A stretch of 64,000 nucleotides of DNA from assembly GCA_963710535.1 (NCBI GenBank), contig CAVQAW010000008.1, forward strand, positions 186,001-250,000, given 5' to 3'. The notes under the pieces were generated by a model. The model saw only the letters and a list, made by a program, of their open reading frames with translations. It searched no databases and was not told where the DNA came from. This DNA comes from Pelagihabitans sp963710535 (GTDB lineage: Bacteria > Bacteroidota > Bacteroidia > Flavobacteriales > Flavobacteriaceae). Of this stretch, positions 9,456 through 19,024 are shown piece after piece (the first letter of the stretch is position 1; each line of letters starts with the position of its first letter). Made by a program: the position numbers and the translations under genes.

Positions 9456-11099
9456 TTATGGGAAAACGTTTTGCACATCCACAAAGTTTCCTTTGATCTG
9501 TACACTTGGATCCTTGATTTCGACCTCGCCGAAAATATTGACCACTGCCGTTCCCAAGAACTGCAAGGTGGCCCCTTCTTCAAGAATAAGGTCTCCATAA
9601 ATGTTCAGATTTCCTTCTACCATGAATGTCGCATTTTTTTCAACGATAATGTCCCTGCGTTTTTTATTGTTCCCGACCGCAAAAGTTCCGTTCATTTGAA
9701 AAAGGGCGTCGTCCTCAATCTTGACATCATCGCTTACCGTCCATGAACCACAAAGCAATAAAGCGCCTTTTACTTCCACACTTTTCAGGTTTTTCGAACC
9801 TGAAAAGGCCAATTCTTCATCATCATCTACTTTTAGGTCACTTTTTCCTTTATATTCCGGTAGGGAAACGCAAAGGTTGGCCAGGGTTTCCGAAGGACGA
9901 TTCAACTTTAAGATTTGCAATCCCTCTTTACCGGAAGCGGCAAAAACATAGTCATCCTTCGATTCCACGAAATTGGTCGATCCATCCAACTGGACAACCC
10001 CCATCAAGTCGGAGCCGTCTATTTTTTTCTCGCTTAGGCAAAGACCGGCACCACCATTGGCCATCACGATCACCCCTTCATTGAAAGCCACTGCATTGGT
10101 CACTTTCTCGCCTAGGATCAAACTGTCGGGATTCACCAATATGGGGATGTATTCCAATAAATTACCTGATTGGGCATTATAGATTCCGGCACCCTTGGCG
10201 CCTTCGGCTACAATAATCCTATCCTCCGTAAACGCCACGGTTTTCTTGGACTGTGCCCCAAAATTGGTGCTGATAGGTATTTCTCTTTCAATTTTGAGTT
10301 TATCGCTTAATACCGTAACTCCTTGGGTTCCGTCCAATACTGCTATTTCTTGATCAAAAAAGGCCACGGACCTAAGGTCTGGAAAGGATACCTCATCTTC
10401 GAACTCAAGCGTGTTCTTGTCATATTCGGTCAATGTCCCGTCCATACCGCTGGTCACATAAACAGATTTATCCGCTATCACAAGATCGGTTGCCACAAAG
10501 CCAGGCTGATAGCCATATACCATTTCAGATCCCAGATTGATGATTCCATTGATTGCCGGGATTTTAACGATAAAGGAATTTGAAGTGGCGGCTACATATT
10601 GCTTCACATCGAGACCTCCCACGGCATATACGAATCCGTTTTCATATTTTATCGAATTGATATCTGCATTTGGATAATAAAGACGGGAAGTAACTATGGG
10701 AATATTTGGATTGCTGACATTGATGATATCTATGGCACCGGCAAAATCGACCCCGACGGTGTTATAGGCCACATAAACAAAATCTCCTTCCAGATAAACA
10801 TGTGAAGCGGTTAAATACGATCCACCTACATAAGAAGGCGGATATACCTGTGCCACCAAGGTAATGGGATAATCCCCAGCAGAATCGTCAGGAACCGATT
10901 TGGATGATTTTCCGCTGAGTTGGTTGTTTTGCATGACATCGATGACGCCCGCATTGTCATATACAATACTATTCAGCTTAACGGATTCGCTGTTCTCTAG
11001 ATAAAGCTCTTGTTCCGAAGTCTGGTATACCGTAGTCTCGTCGCTGCACGAAGAAATAAAGGCAAGCGTTAGCAGTGCCAATAGGGAAACTTTTCTCAT
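9456..11099 (-). CDS. Exported lipoprotein with LVIVD-type beta-propeller and C-terminal beta-solenoid-like tail
   Basis: The 547-residue protein has a lipoprotein signal (LLALLTLAFISSCS, lipid Cys19). Residues about 75-420 are propeller-like repeats of the LVIVD kind (for example AGAIDIINVSNPNIPIV, and repeated hydrophobic-turn-hydrophobic blades such as GVTVLSDKLKIE). From about residue 430 the repeats change to short strands with regular spacing (VKGALLLCGSWTVSDDVKIE, DALFQMNGTFAVG, ATFMVEGNLNIYGDLILEEG), typical of a right-handed beta-solenoid or bactofilin-like stack. No catalytic motif is seen; a surface scaffold or binding role is likely but unproven. It has its own promoter at 11143-11174. 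Confidence 0.8.
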   Translation of the reverse strand: MRKVSLLALLTLAFISSCSDETTVYQTSEQELYLENSESVKLNSIVYDNAGVIDVMQNNQLSGKSSKSVPDDSAGDYPITLVAQVYPPSYVGGSYLTASHVYLEGDFVYVAYNTVGVDFAGAIDIINVSNPNIPIVTSRLYYPNADINSIKYENGFVYAVGGLDVKQYVAATSNSFIVKIPAINGIINLGSEMVYGYQPGFVATDLVIADKSVYVTSGMDGTLTEYDKNTLEFEDEVSFPDLRSVAFFDQEIAVLDGTQGVTVLSDKLKIEREIPISTNFGAQSKKTVAFTEDRIIVAEGAKGAGIYNAQSGNLLEYIPILVNPDSLILGEKVTNAVAFNEGVIVMANGGAGLCLSEKKIDGSDLMGVVQLDGSTNFVESKDDYVFAASGKEGLQILKLNRPSETLANLCVSLPEYKGKSDLKVDDDEELAFSGSKNLKSVEVKGALLLCGSWTVSDDVKIEDDALFQMNGTFAVGNNKKRRDIIVEKNATFMVEGNLNIYGDLILEEGATLQFLGTAVVNIFGEVEIKDPSVQIKGNFVDVQNVFP

Positions 11100-11142
11100 A
11101 ATAAGTAGGTCAATAAGATTAGATTTGGGTTCTAACCTAACG

Positions 11143-11174
11143 CAAATGTAGCCTGATTGTTATAAGTGCCTCAA
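11143..11174 (-). promoter_or_regulatory. Promoter of the propeller lipoprotein gene
   Basis: On the minus strand, TTGA (11174-11171), 20 bases, then TACATTTG (11150-11143) fit the Bacteroidota promoter pattern with one mismatch in the -33 element. The leader would be about 40 bases. Confidence 0.6.
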
Positions 11175-11244
11175 TTTTTTCGATAAATGGCACCCAAACC
11201 GGTGTACAAGCCTATAACCATGGCAAGCCATAAGAAAATATCCC

Positions 11245-11895
11245 CTAAATCTTACCCAATTTTTCGAGGATAAAGAGAATAATGATGGGCACGGCCAATA
11301 ACAAGACCATGGTGGTGTCGGTAAGGAATAGATTAGGCATGAACAACAAAGTGGTCGCATATCCCCCAATGGCCCCGCCAAAATGTGCGGTATGGCCAAT
11401 ATTGCCGAGTCTACTTTTCATGCCGTATATGGAATACAACAAATACCCAATACCAAAGACATAGGCAGGCAATGGGATGGGAATGAACATGATCCCCAAT
11501 TGCATATCGGGTTGCAGCAGGATGGCGGCATAGAGTATCCCTGTCACTGCCCCACTGGCCCCTACCGCACTATATTGGGGCTCATCTTTATGGAAGAAAA
11601 GCGCCAACAGACTACCGGCGATCAGACTGATGAAATAAATGATCAAAAATTTGCCCGGGCCCAACCATGAAATAACCACATTGGCAAAAAAATATAGCGT
11701 GAACATGTTAAAAAAGAGATGGGTCAGGTCTACATGCAGAAAACCAGAGGTCAGCATCCGTTCTTTTTGTCCGGCCTGAATGGGGCCGATCCCGAACTTG
11801 TACCTTTCGAAAAAAGTGCCATCGTTGAACCCTTTCAAGGAAACGAGTGTGTTGGCTACGATAATGGCAATGGTAGCGATATGCAAATCGTACAT
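11245..11895 (-). CDS. Rhomboid family intramembrane serine protease
   Basis: This 216-residue protein has six predicted membrane helices and the complete rhomboid signature: HLFFNMFTLYFF (HxxxN in helix 2), GASGAVTGI with the nucleophile serine at about residue 112, and the catalytic histidine in GHTAHFGGAIGG near 169. It cleaves transmembrane segments of membrane proteins; the substrate is unknown. It is a minimal rhomboid without an extra cytosolic domain. It is divergently placed to the acyltransferase gene, separated by about 55 bases, so their promoters must overlap. Confidence 0.93.
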   Translation of the reverse strand: MYDLHIATIAIIVANTLVSLKGFNDGTFFERYKFGIGPIQAGQKERMLTSGFLHVDLTHLFFNMFTLYFFANVVISWLGPGKFLIIYFISLIAGSLLALFFHKDEPQYSAVGASGAVTGILYAAILLQPDMQLGIMFIPIPLPAYVFGIGYLLYSIYGMKSRLGNIGHTAHFGGAIGGYATTLLFMPNLFLTDTTMVLLLAVPIIILFILEKLGKI

Positions 11896-11950
11896 TTCGG
11901 GTTTTTATGTTTCGGGGCAAATATAGCTATATTTGCGAATAGATTTTTTC

Positions 11951-12838
11951 ATGCAACTACTTGTATTTATTCTGGTATACCCCCTGCTTTGGCTCATTTC
12001 AATTCTTCCGTACCGGTTGTTTTATCGGTTTGCCGATGGCGTATATGTTGTGGTCTATCGAATTGTGGGATATCGCAAAAAAGTGGTTCGCGATAATCTT
12101 TCACTGGTATTTCCTGAGAAGTCGGCACAGGAGCTCAAAAATATTGAAATCGCCTTTTACAAGCACTTTTGCGACATGTTCCTTGAAATGGTAAAGACCA
12201 TGAGCCTCAGCAAAGAACAAGTTAAGCGACGGTATGCCGTTTTGAACATTGAGCTGTTACAGCAAATCGAAAAGGATAAAAGTATTCTTATCGTGTGCTC
12301 CCACTATGCCAATTGGGAATGGAATGTGAGCATCAATAACTATGTTCGTTCAAAAGGGTATGCGGTTTATCAAAAAATAGCGAACCAATATTTCGATGCC
12401 TGGGTGAAAAGAGTGAGGGCCCGGTGGAATACGACCTTGATTACCCAACAGGAAACCGCACGTACCGTGGTGAGCAATTTGAAAAATAATGTGACTGGGA
12501 TATTCGGCATGGTCAGCGACCAGTCGCCACAGCCCCATCGGGCACAATACTGGACTGAATTTATGGGAATCAAGGTTCCCGTGATCAACGGTGCCGAGGT
12601 CATGGCCAGAAAAATGGACCTTGCCGTAGTCTTCTTAAAGGTATCGAAAGTAAAGAGGGGCTATTATCAGGCAGAATTCATACCGATAACTACAGCGGGT
12701 AGTGAAACCGAACCGCATGAAATCACCGACCGTTTTCTTCGGCTGGCAGAACAGCAGATCTACGAAAAGCCGGAACACTATCTGTGGACCCATAAGCGTT
12801 GGAAGCATTCGGACAAAGTCCCTCCCGAAGCGAAGTAG
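11951..12838 (+). CDS. LpxL/HtrB-type lysophospholipid acyltransferase family protein
   Basis: The 295-residue protein begins with an N-terminal membrane helix (MQLLVFILVYPLLWLISILP). The family's HX4E catalytic motif is SHYANWEWN (His at about residue 117), and GMVSDQSPQPHRAQYW resembles the acceptor/phosphate site. In relatives this enzyme adds a secondary acyl chain to lipid A on the cytoplasmic face of the inner membrane. Bacteroidota usually have one such gene, so a lipid A late acyltransferase is the best guess, though ornithine- or glycine-lipid acylation cannot be excluded. I use ATG 11951; a TTG codon six codons upstream is also in frame but gives an unusual N-terminus. Confidence 0.88.
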   Translation: MQLLVFILVYPLLWLISILPYRLFYRFADGVYVVVYRIVGYRKKVVRDNLSLVFPEKSAQELKNIEIAFYKHFCDMFLEMVKTMSLSKEQVKRRYAVLNIELLQQIEKDKSILIVCSHYANWEWNVSINNYVRSKGYAVYQKIANQYFDAWVKRVRARWNTTLITQQETARTVVSNLKNNVTGIFGMVSDQSPQPHRAQYWTEFMGIKVPVINGAEVMARKMDLAVVFLKVSKVKRGYYQAEFIPITTAGSETEPHEITDRFLRLAEQQIYEKPEHYLWTHKRWKHSDKVPPEAK

Positions 12839-12921
12839 CGAATGACATCGTTTCCTTTCACTACGTTTTACAGGTAAAATTTTGTACATTTCCGCCTTGT
12901 GTCCAACCCAATAGATAAGAT

Positions 12922-13911
12922 TTGGAAATACTCCAAACCCTATACGATGAATTGATCAATTTTCTGGGCATAGCCCATGCTTGGGAATTATTGAAAGCGG
13001 GTGATTATAGTGTTTTTCGTACCTACGACGGCATCAGTGCCCTGATTTACCCGCTCATACCCCTATTGGTTTTGCTGGAACTTGGTCTAGGCCTTATTTA
13101 TAAGAAGCCTCAGACCAAGGTCTATAAGGTCACTTTTCTGATTTACGTGTTCAATCGTTTTGTGGGGCGGTTCATCGCGATCGCAATGGTCACCTTATGT
13201 ATTGGATGGTTCCAACCCTATGCCCTGCTGAAGACCGGGCCAACATGGTATTGGTTCCTTTATGGCTATATCGCTTGGGAACTGGGCCATTTTGTTTATC
13301 ACTACCTAGGCCACAAGGTGCGGCTTTTTTGGTGCCTTCATGCGACCCACCACACGCCCGAAAACATGAATCTTTCGGTGACCTATGCCCATTTCTTTTT
13401 GGAAGCCCCCTATGCCGACACCATAAGAACCACCGCCTGTATACTTTTGGGGGTGGAACCTACGATGCTGTTTTTAATCATGTTTATCGACGGCACTTAT
13501 GGCGCCTTTATCCATGTTGGGGAAAATCTTATCAAAGATGCACGGTTTGGCTGGTTCAATAAATTGTTGCTGACGCCTTCGCACCATAGGGTACATCACG
13601 CCAGGAATCCATTGTATATGGATACCAATTTTTGTAATTTATTGAATATTTGGGACCGGATTTTTGGCACCTATCAGGAGGAAAAAATAGAGATAACCCC
13701 CGAATATGGTATCACCAGGAAAATCGATAGCGGCAATTTCATCGACGTTTATTTCGGGGAAATTATCGCACTGGCCAAGGATTTCTGGAGCGCCCCAGGC
13801 TTTCGGAACAAAATTGCTTATTTGATCATGCCGCCAGGGTGGAGCCACACCGGAGATCATAAAACCGCCAAAAAAGCAAGGATTGCATATTTAAAGACCC
13901 TAAAAGCCTAA
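12922..13911 (+). CDS. Sterol desaturase / fatty acid hydroxylase superfamily membrane protein
   Basis: This 329-residue integral membrane protein carries the three histidine clusters that bind a di-iron centre: HFVYH, HATHH and HHRVHH. It has several hydrophobic helices before and between them. The family hydroxylates or desaturates lipids at the membrane; in Bacteroidota the substrate is generally unknown (possibly an ornithine-lipid, fatty acid or carotenoid). The start must be TTG at 12922: an in-frame TAA lies at 12916-12918 and the next in-frame ATG would remove the first two membrane helices. It follows the acyltransferase by 83 bases and ends 4 bases inside the convergent glmM gene. 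Lipid-modifying neighbours fit an envelope role. Confidence 0.9.
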   Translation: MEILQTLYDELINFLGIAHAWELLKAGDYSVFRTYDGISALIYPLIPLLVLLELGLGLIYKKPQTKVYKVTFLIYVFNRFVGRFIAIAMVTLCIGWFQPYALLKTGPTWYWFLYGYIAWELGHFVYHYLGHKVRLFWCLHATHHTPENMNLSVTYAHFFLEAPYADTIRTTACILLGVEPTMLFLIMFIDGTYGAFIHVGENLIKDARFGWFNKLLLTPSHHRVHHARNPLYMDTNFCNLLNIWDRIFGTYQEEKIEITPEYGITRKIDSGNFIDVYFGEIIALAKDFWSAPGFRNKIAYLIMPPGWSHTGDHKTAKKARIAYLKTLKA

Positions 13912-15296
13912 ATTCCGGCAATTGTCTTTATTTCTGCAATAATTCTGTCGCCCAAGGCATCGGCCAAATCTTGACTTTTGGCTTCGGTATAAATCCGGAT
14001 GATGGGTTCGGTATTCGATTTTCTGAGATGCACCCAACTCTCGGGAAAGTCGATTTTAACACCATCGATCAACGAAATCTGTTCGTTCTCATACTTCTTG
14101 CCCATTCCGGCCAAGATGCCATCGACATCCAAACCTGGGGTGAGTTCGATTTTCTTTTTACCCATAAAATAGGATGGGTAACCGGCTCGCAATTCCGAGA
14201 CCGTGCCGCCGCGTTCGGCCATAAGCATTAAGAACAGGGCGGTACCGACCAACGCATCTCGGCCATAATGGCTTTCAGGATAAATAATGCCCCCATTGCC
14301 CTCTCCGCCGATGATCGCCTTGTTGGCCTTCATTTTGGTAACAACATTGACCTCCCCCACGGCTGCCGCCTCATAACGTCCCCCGTGCTTCTCCGTAATA
14401 TCGCGCAAGGCCCTGGAAGAGGAAAGATTGGATACGGTATTGCCTTTGGTCTTGCCCAAAACATAATCCGCGCATGCGACCAGGGTATACTCCTCCCCAA
14501 ACATCTCTCCCTTATCACTGATAAAAGCCAACCGATCCACATCGGGATCGACAACGATTCCAAAATCGGCTTTTTCCTTCACCACCAATTTGCAGATATC
14601 GCCCAAATGTTCCTTCAAAGGCTCCGGATTGTGTGGAAAATGACCGGTGGGGTCACAATAGAGTTTGACGACCTCTACCCCTAAGGCTTCCAACAATAGG
14701 GGAATAGCAACGCCTCCCGTAGAGTTCACCCCATCGACAACCACCTTGAATTTGGCCTTTCGGATCACCTCGGCATCGACGAGCGAGAGGTTCAGGACTT
14801 CATCGATATGGATATCGAAATAAGCATCATTTCTGGTGACCGTGCCCAAGGCATCCACACCGATAAAATCAAAATTTTCGGCCTCAGCAATCTCGAGAAT
14901 TTTTGCCCCTTGCTTGGCATCCAAAAACTCTCCCTTTTCGTTGAGCAATTTCAGCGCATTCCATTGCTTGGGATTGTGGCTGGCCGTTAGAATGATGCCT
15001 CCATCGGCATTTTCCAAGGGTACGGCAATCTCTACAGTCGGGGTGGTGGAAAGATCCAAATCAATGACGTCGATCCCGAGGCCCACCAAGGTGGAAACCA
15101 CCAGGTTTTGTATCATTTCTCCAGAAAGACGTGCATCGCGGCCGATGACCACCAAGAGTTCCTCTTTGTTTCTATATTCCTTTAACCATGTGCCATAGGC
15201 TGCGGCAAACTTAACGGCATCGATGGGAGTGAGATTGTCCCCTGGCCTGCCTCCTATGGTACCTCGAATTCCTGAAATTGATTTGATAAGTGTCAT
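13908..15296 (-). CDS. glmM: Phosphoglucosamine mutase
   Basis: The 462-residue alpha-D-phosphohexomutase has the phosphoserine loop TASHNPKQWNALK (active Ser near residue 104), the Mg-binding DPDVDR, the sugar-binding GEGNGG, and the phosphate-binding RKSNTEPIIRIYTEA at the C-terminus. It interconverts glucosamine-6-phosphate and glucosamine-1-phosphate on the way to UDP-GlcNAc for peptidoglycan and LPS. The sequence type is the one used as GlmM in Flavobacteriia; phosphomannomutase activity is an alternative within the superfamily. TATATTTG on the minus strand (15324-15317) could be its -7 element, giving a very short leader. The 3' end overlaps the convergent hydroxylase-family gene by 4 bases. 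Confidence 0.9.
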   Translation of the reverse strand: MTLIKSISGIRGTIGGRPGDNLTPIDAVKFAAAYGTWLKEYRNKEELLVVIGRDARLSGEMIQNLVVSTLVGLGIDVIDLDLSTTPTVEIAVPLENADGGIILTASHNPKQWNALKLLNEKGEFLDAKQGAKILEIAEAENFDFIGVDALGTVTRNDAYFDIHIDEVLNLSLVDAEVIRKAKFKVVVDGVNSTGGVAIPLLLEALGVEVVKLYCDPTGHFPHNPEPLKEHLGDICKLVVKEKADFGIVVDPDVDRLAFISDKGEMFGEEYTLVACADYVLGKTKGNTVSNLSSSRALRDITEKHGGRYEAAAVGEVNVVTKMKANKAIIGGEGNGGIIYPESHYGRDALVGTALFLMLMAERGGTVSELRAGYPSYFMGKKKIELTPGLDVDGILAGMGKKYENEQISLIDGVKIDFPESWVHLRKSNTEPIIRIYTEAKSQDLADALGDRIIAEIKTIAGI

Positions 15297-15370
15297 ATGC
15301 TTTTGGAAAGTTTTTGCAAATATAGGGGTATGGGGTTAATCGTGACCGCCTTAATTCGTAAATTCGGGCC

Positions 15371-15955
15371 ATGAATTTTTTGGCACATATTTATCTTTCT
15401 TTTAATGATAAGGAGGTTATGCTGGGCAATTTTATTGCAGACAGCATCCGCGGCAATAAATTCGAGCATTTTCCGGAAAGGGTGCAAAAAGGCATTCTGC
15501 TGCATAGGGAAATCGATACGTTTACCGATGCCCACGCCATCCCAAAAAAGAGCAGCAAGAAGTTACATCGGAATTACGGCCATTATAGCCGGGTAATCGT
15601 GGATATTTATTACGACCACTTTCTGGCCAAAAACTGGATTCAGTATTCCGAAGAACCCTTGGCTGAATTTGTAGATCGCTTTTATGATTTGTTGGAGGAA
15701 AGCTACCCTATGCTGCCCGATGGGATCAAAAGGATGATGCCCTATATGATTTCCGATAATTGGATCTATAATTATTCGAAATTGGATGGAATATCGAGGG
15801 TGTTGACCGGCATGGACCGCAGAACGGCCAACAAATCGAAAATGAACTTTGCCATTTTAGACCTCAAGGAGCATTATGACATTTTTGAGGAAGAATTCTT
15901 TGATTTTTTTGAAGAATTGATGGTTTTTTCGAAACAAAAATATCTGTCTTTATGA
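15371..15955 (+). CDS. Acyl carrier protein phosphodiesterase (AcpH/DUF479 family)
   Basis: The 194-residue protein opens with the family hallmark MNFLAHIYLSFNDKEVMLGNFIADSIRG and has GILLHREIDTFTDAH, the histidine/aspartate cluster expected to bind metal. Characterised members remove the 4'-phosphopantetheine arm from acyl carrier protein; their HD-like metal residues are all present here. Length is normal for the family. It is divergent from glmM (74-base gap), so both probably share one regulatory region. Cytoplasmic. Confidence 0.88.
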   Translation: MNFLAHIYLSFNDKEVMLGNFIADSIRGNKFEHFPERVQKGILLHREIDTFTDAHAIPKKSSKKLHRNYGHYSRVIVDIYYDHFLAKNWIQYSEEPLAEFVDRFYDLLEESYPMLPDGIKRMMPYMISDNWIYNYSKLDGISRVLTGMDRRTANKSKMNFAILDLKEHYDIFEEEFFDFFEELMVFSKQKYLSL

Positions 15956-16046
15956 TATTTTAATGATCTTACCCGTCGGTTCTATTAAAACTGTATTTGG
16001 ACAACCCTATTGAAACCTTTGGTTCAGGGTCCCTAATTCCAATGTT

Positions 16047-17738
16047 ATGAAACAATTACTTCGACTTTCCCCGCTCTTACTCTTGTTCCTGTTCATAGCA
16101 TGTAAGCAGCAACAGGCGCTTCCGACCGGTTTGGTGGCCGACAAGGCCATGGTGGTCTCGGCACGTCAAGAAGCTTCTCAAGTCGGGCTAGAAATTCTTC
16201 AAAAGGGCGGCAATGCCTTCGATGCGATGGTAGCGACCGAACTTGCCCTGGTGGTTACCTATCCTTTTGCTGGAAATTTGGGGGGCGGCGGTTTCATGGT
16301 ATACCGCCGGGCCAATGGCGATGTGGGGGGCCTGGACTATCGAGAAAAAGCACCAATGGCGGCACATCAAGACATGTATCTTGATTCCCTGGGCAATGTG
16401 ATTCCAAATAAGAGCACACATGGGGCTACGGCCGTGGCAGTACCCGGTACCGTGGCCGGCATGATTGAGGTGCATGATAAATTTGGGTCCTTGCCTTTTG
16501 AAGAAATACTTGAACCGGTCATTGCCCTGGCGGAAAATGGCGTTTTGGTCACCCCCAAGCAGGCAAAGCGTTTCGAGGATTACAAGGCGGAGATTTTAGC
16601 GGTGAATGGCGGCAGTACCACGTTTCCCGTCCATGCCAAGGCGGGAGATACACTGAGATACCCCGCATTGGCCGCTACGTTGCGAAAAATAGCCAATGAA
16701 GGACGTGATGGATTCTATAGAGGGGAAATCGCAAGAATCCTGAGTGACTTTATCCAGGAAAAAGGAGGTTTTGTGACTTCCGAAGATTTGGCCGAATACG
16801 ATGCGGTTTGGCGGCAGCCGATCATTTTCAACTACAAAGACCTTAGAATCATCTCCATGAGTCCACCGAGTAGCGGCGGGGTAACGATCAACCAAATATT
16901 TAAAATGATCGAGCCTCATGGGATAGGCGGTTTAGGTCATAATTCCACCAAAGCGGTCCAATTGTTTACTGAGGCGGCACGCAGGGCCTATGCCGATCGC
17001 AATTACTTCCTGGGCGATCCCGATTTTGTGCCTATTCCTTTGGATGTCTTGCTCAGCGACCGCTATTTAAAGGAACGTATGCAAGGTTTTTCATTTGACA
17101 GGGCCACCCCATCTTCCGAGGTCGAACATGGGAAAGTAGAAATAATTGAAAGCATGGAGACGACGCATTATTCCATTGTAGACGCCCTGGGCAATGCGGT
17201 TTCGGTGACAACCACCTTGAATGGGGCCTATGGTTCCAAACTGTATTGCGATGAACTCGGATTTTTCCTCAACAACGAAATGGATGATTTCAGTGCCAAA
17301 CCGGGGGTTCCCAACATGTTTGGTCTTATAGGTGCGGAAGCCAACAGCATCAAGCCTGAAAAACGAATGCTCAGCAGTATGACGCCCACTATTGTTGAAA
17401 AGGAAAACGAACTGTATATGGTGGTCGGAACCCCTGGCGGGTCTACCATCATTACCGCAGTGGCACAGACCATCCTGAACGTTTTTGAATTTAATATGAG
17501 CATGCAAGAAGCCGTCAATGCCCCCAGGTTCCATCACCAATGGCTGCCGGACGTGATCATTTTCGAGCCTGAAGGATTTTCGGCGGACTTGAAAAGCGAA
17601 TTGAAAAATAAAGGGTATTTGATCAATGCCGAAAGAACGCCTATCATCGGAAAGGTCGATGCCATAAGGGTATTGAAGGATGGTCGATTGGAGGGCGGCG
17701 CCGACAAACGGGGCGATGATGCTGCTGCAGGCTATTGA
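16047..17738 (+). CDS. ggt: Gamma-glutamyltransferase, copy 1 (exported lipoprotein)
   Basis: This 563-residue GGT precursor has a lipoprotein-like signal (LLLFLFIACKQQ, Cys at about 19). It splits itself before the catalytic threonine of the ETTHYSIVD motif (Thr near 372) into large and small subunits. Other family marks are GNLGGGGFMVY, DYREKAP, PPSSGGVTINQ and the glycine-rich GTPGGSTII loop that binds the glutamyl carboxylate. It breaks down glutathione and gamma-glutamyl compounds in the periplasm or at the surface. A second, differently located paralogue is at 48946-50643. Downstream, after 71 bases, comes an unknown anchored protein on the same strand, possibly in the same transcript. 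Confidence 0.94.
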   Translation: MKQLLRLSPLLLLFLFIACKQQQALPTGLVADKAMVVSARQEASQVGLEILQKGGNAFDAMVATELALVVTYPFAGNLGGGGFMVYRRANGDVGGLDYREKAPMAAHQDMYLDSLGNVIPNKSTHGATAVAVPGTVAGMIEVHDKFGSLPFEEILEPVIALAENGVLVTPKQAKRFEDYKAEILAVNGGSTTFPVHAKAGDTLRYPALAATLRKIANEGRDGFYRGEIARILSDFIQEKGGFVTSEDLAEYDAVWRQPIIFNYKDLRIISMSPPSSGGVTINQIFKMIEPHGIGGLGHNSTKAVQLFTEAARRAYADRNYFLGDPDFVPIPLDVLLSDRYLKERMQGFSFDRATPSSEVEHGKVEIIESMETTHYSIVDALGNAVSVTTTLNGAYGSKLYCDELGFFLNNEMDDFSAKPGVPNMFGLIGAEANSIKPEKRMLSSMTPTIVEKENELYMVVGTPGGSTIITAVAQTILNVFEFNMSMQEAVNAPRFHHQWLPDVIIFEPEGFSADLKSELKNKGYLINAERTPIIGKVDAIRVLKDGRLEGGADKRGDDAAAGY

Positions 17739-17809
17739 GAAAAGCCAAAACCTATAGCTTCGCCCCCACTTTACCGAATAAAATCAAATTGATCATCAAT
17801 CTAAAGGGA

Positions 17810-18541
17810 ATGAAAAAATTGTTGAGACCGGTTTTTAAAATTGTGCTTGGGCTGTTCCTGTTCCTGCTCCTTGGGTTGATCGCGATCTACATCATCTACG
17901 ACCAACCCCTGCCCAATGGAACATCGGGCAAGGCAGCCGATGCTTTTGCATACCGTATGTTGGATCGGCTCAACGAGAATGCCTACCGGCAAACGGCATT
18001 TTTAATATGGAGCTTCAGAAGCGGGAAGCATCGATACCTATGGGATAAAAAAGAAGGGAAAGTTAGGGTGGAATGGGATGATTTCAATGTTTTGCTCCAC
18101 CTGGATAAACCACTGGAAAGCGTTGTGTTCAAAGATGATTTGGAATTGGGCCCTGAGGCCAAATCAAAAGTAGTTCAGGAGGCAACGGCCATGTTCAACA
18201 ACGATTCGTTCTGGTTGGTCGCACCATATAAGGTGTTCGACCAGGGAACTACCCGCCAATTGGTGGCCATGGATGACGGATCGGATGCCCTTTTGGTGAC
18301 GTATTCGTCTGGAGGCACCACCCCTGGGGATTCCTATTTGTGGATGCTGGGCGATGACGGCTTGCCCGATAGCTACAGGATGTGGGTAAAGATCATTCCC
18401 ATCGGGGGGTTGGAAGCCAGTTGGTCGAAATGGAAAAAAATGGAAAGTGGCATCATGCTTCCAACAAGCCATCAAGTGGGACCTTTTTCTTTCGATATGG
18501 GAGAAGTGAGGGCTTTTAATAATGGGGCAGCCAACAATTAA
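17810..18541 (+). CDS. Membrane-anchored protein of unknown function
   Basis: From ATG 17810 (preceded by the purine-rich AAAGGGA) the product is 243 residues long, with one N-terminal membrane helix (LLRPVFKIVLGLFLFLLLGLIAIYI) and a soluble part that probably faces the periplasm. The frame is open 25 codons further upstream, but that extension starts inside the GGT stop region and is unlike a signal sequence. The soluble part is rich in W, Y, D and G with strand-like pattern (YLWDKKEGKVRVEWDDF, SYLWMLGDDGLPDSYRMWV), which suggests an all-beta, lipocalin- or LolA-like fold. I do not recognise a named family. It could be co-transcribed with GGT copy 1 upstream and the GNAT gene downstream. Confidence 0.8.
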   Translation: MKKLLRPVFKIVLGLFLFLLLGLIAIYIIYDQPLPNGTSGKAADAFAYRMLDRLNENAYRQTAFLIWSFRSGKHRYLWDKKEGKVRVEWDDFNVLLHLDKPLESVVFKDDLELGPEAKSKVVQEATAMFNNDSFWLVAPYKVFDQGTTRQLVAMDDGSDALLVTYSSGGTTPGDSYLWMLGDDGLPDSYRMWVKIIPIGGLEASWSKWKKMESGIMLPTSHQVGPFSFDMGEVRAFNNGAANN

Positions 18542-18583
18542 ATTGTTAGTGTTACAGCATCGAGAACGAATCATGGAAAAGAT

Positions 18584-19018
18584 ATGAAACTATCGCTACT
18601 GCAAAAATCGGAGATCACGCCTGAGTTAAAACAAAGGATGCGCCTGCTTTTGGGTCAAATAAAAAATGAAATCAAAACGCTTGACTTGGAAGAGGTGCTT
18701 GATGGATCGGACCCCACCTTGGTGCTATGTGCCGAAGAAAAGGGCGAAATAGTGGGCATGGCATCCATGGCTTTTTATAAGGTGCTTTCCGGCTATAAGG
18801 GCTGGATCGAAGATGTCGTGGTCCATTCCGACCACCGGGGCAAAGGGATAGGCAAGAAAATGATGCAGGCCCTGATTGAAGAAGGCAAACAAAGATCTTT
18901 GGATGAAATGTTGCTTTTTACGGGCCACCACAGGCTTCCTGCAATACAAATGTATACCGGATTGGGCTTTCAAAAGAAGGAGAGTGGCATTTACCGGCTT
19001 CAACTGAAACAATATTAG
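18584..19018 (+). CDS. GNAT family N-acetyltransferase
   Basis: The 144-residue protein has the acetyl-CoA motif A of the GNAT fold, VVVHSDHRGKGIGKKMMQALI (R/Q-x-x-G-x-G loop as HRGKGIG). It also has the preceding strand GWIEDVVV and the motif B region LPAIQMYTGLGFQKKESGIYRL. These enzymes transfer an acetyl group to an amine of a small molecule or protein; the acceptor cannot be predicted. It is cytoplasmic, 42 bases after the unknown anchored protein, and ends 6 bases before the stop codon of the convergent regulator gene. Confidence 0.9.
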   Translation: MKLSLLQKSEITPELKQRMRLLLGQIKNEIKTLDLEEVLDGSDPTLVLCAEEKGEIVGMASMAFYKVLSGYKGWIEDVVVHSDHRGKGIGKKMMQALIEEGKQRSLDEMLLFTGHHRLPAIQMYTGLGFQKKESGIYRLQLKQY

Positions 19019-19024
19019 GGCTCT

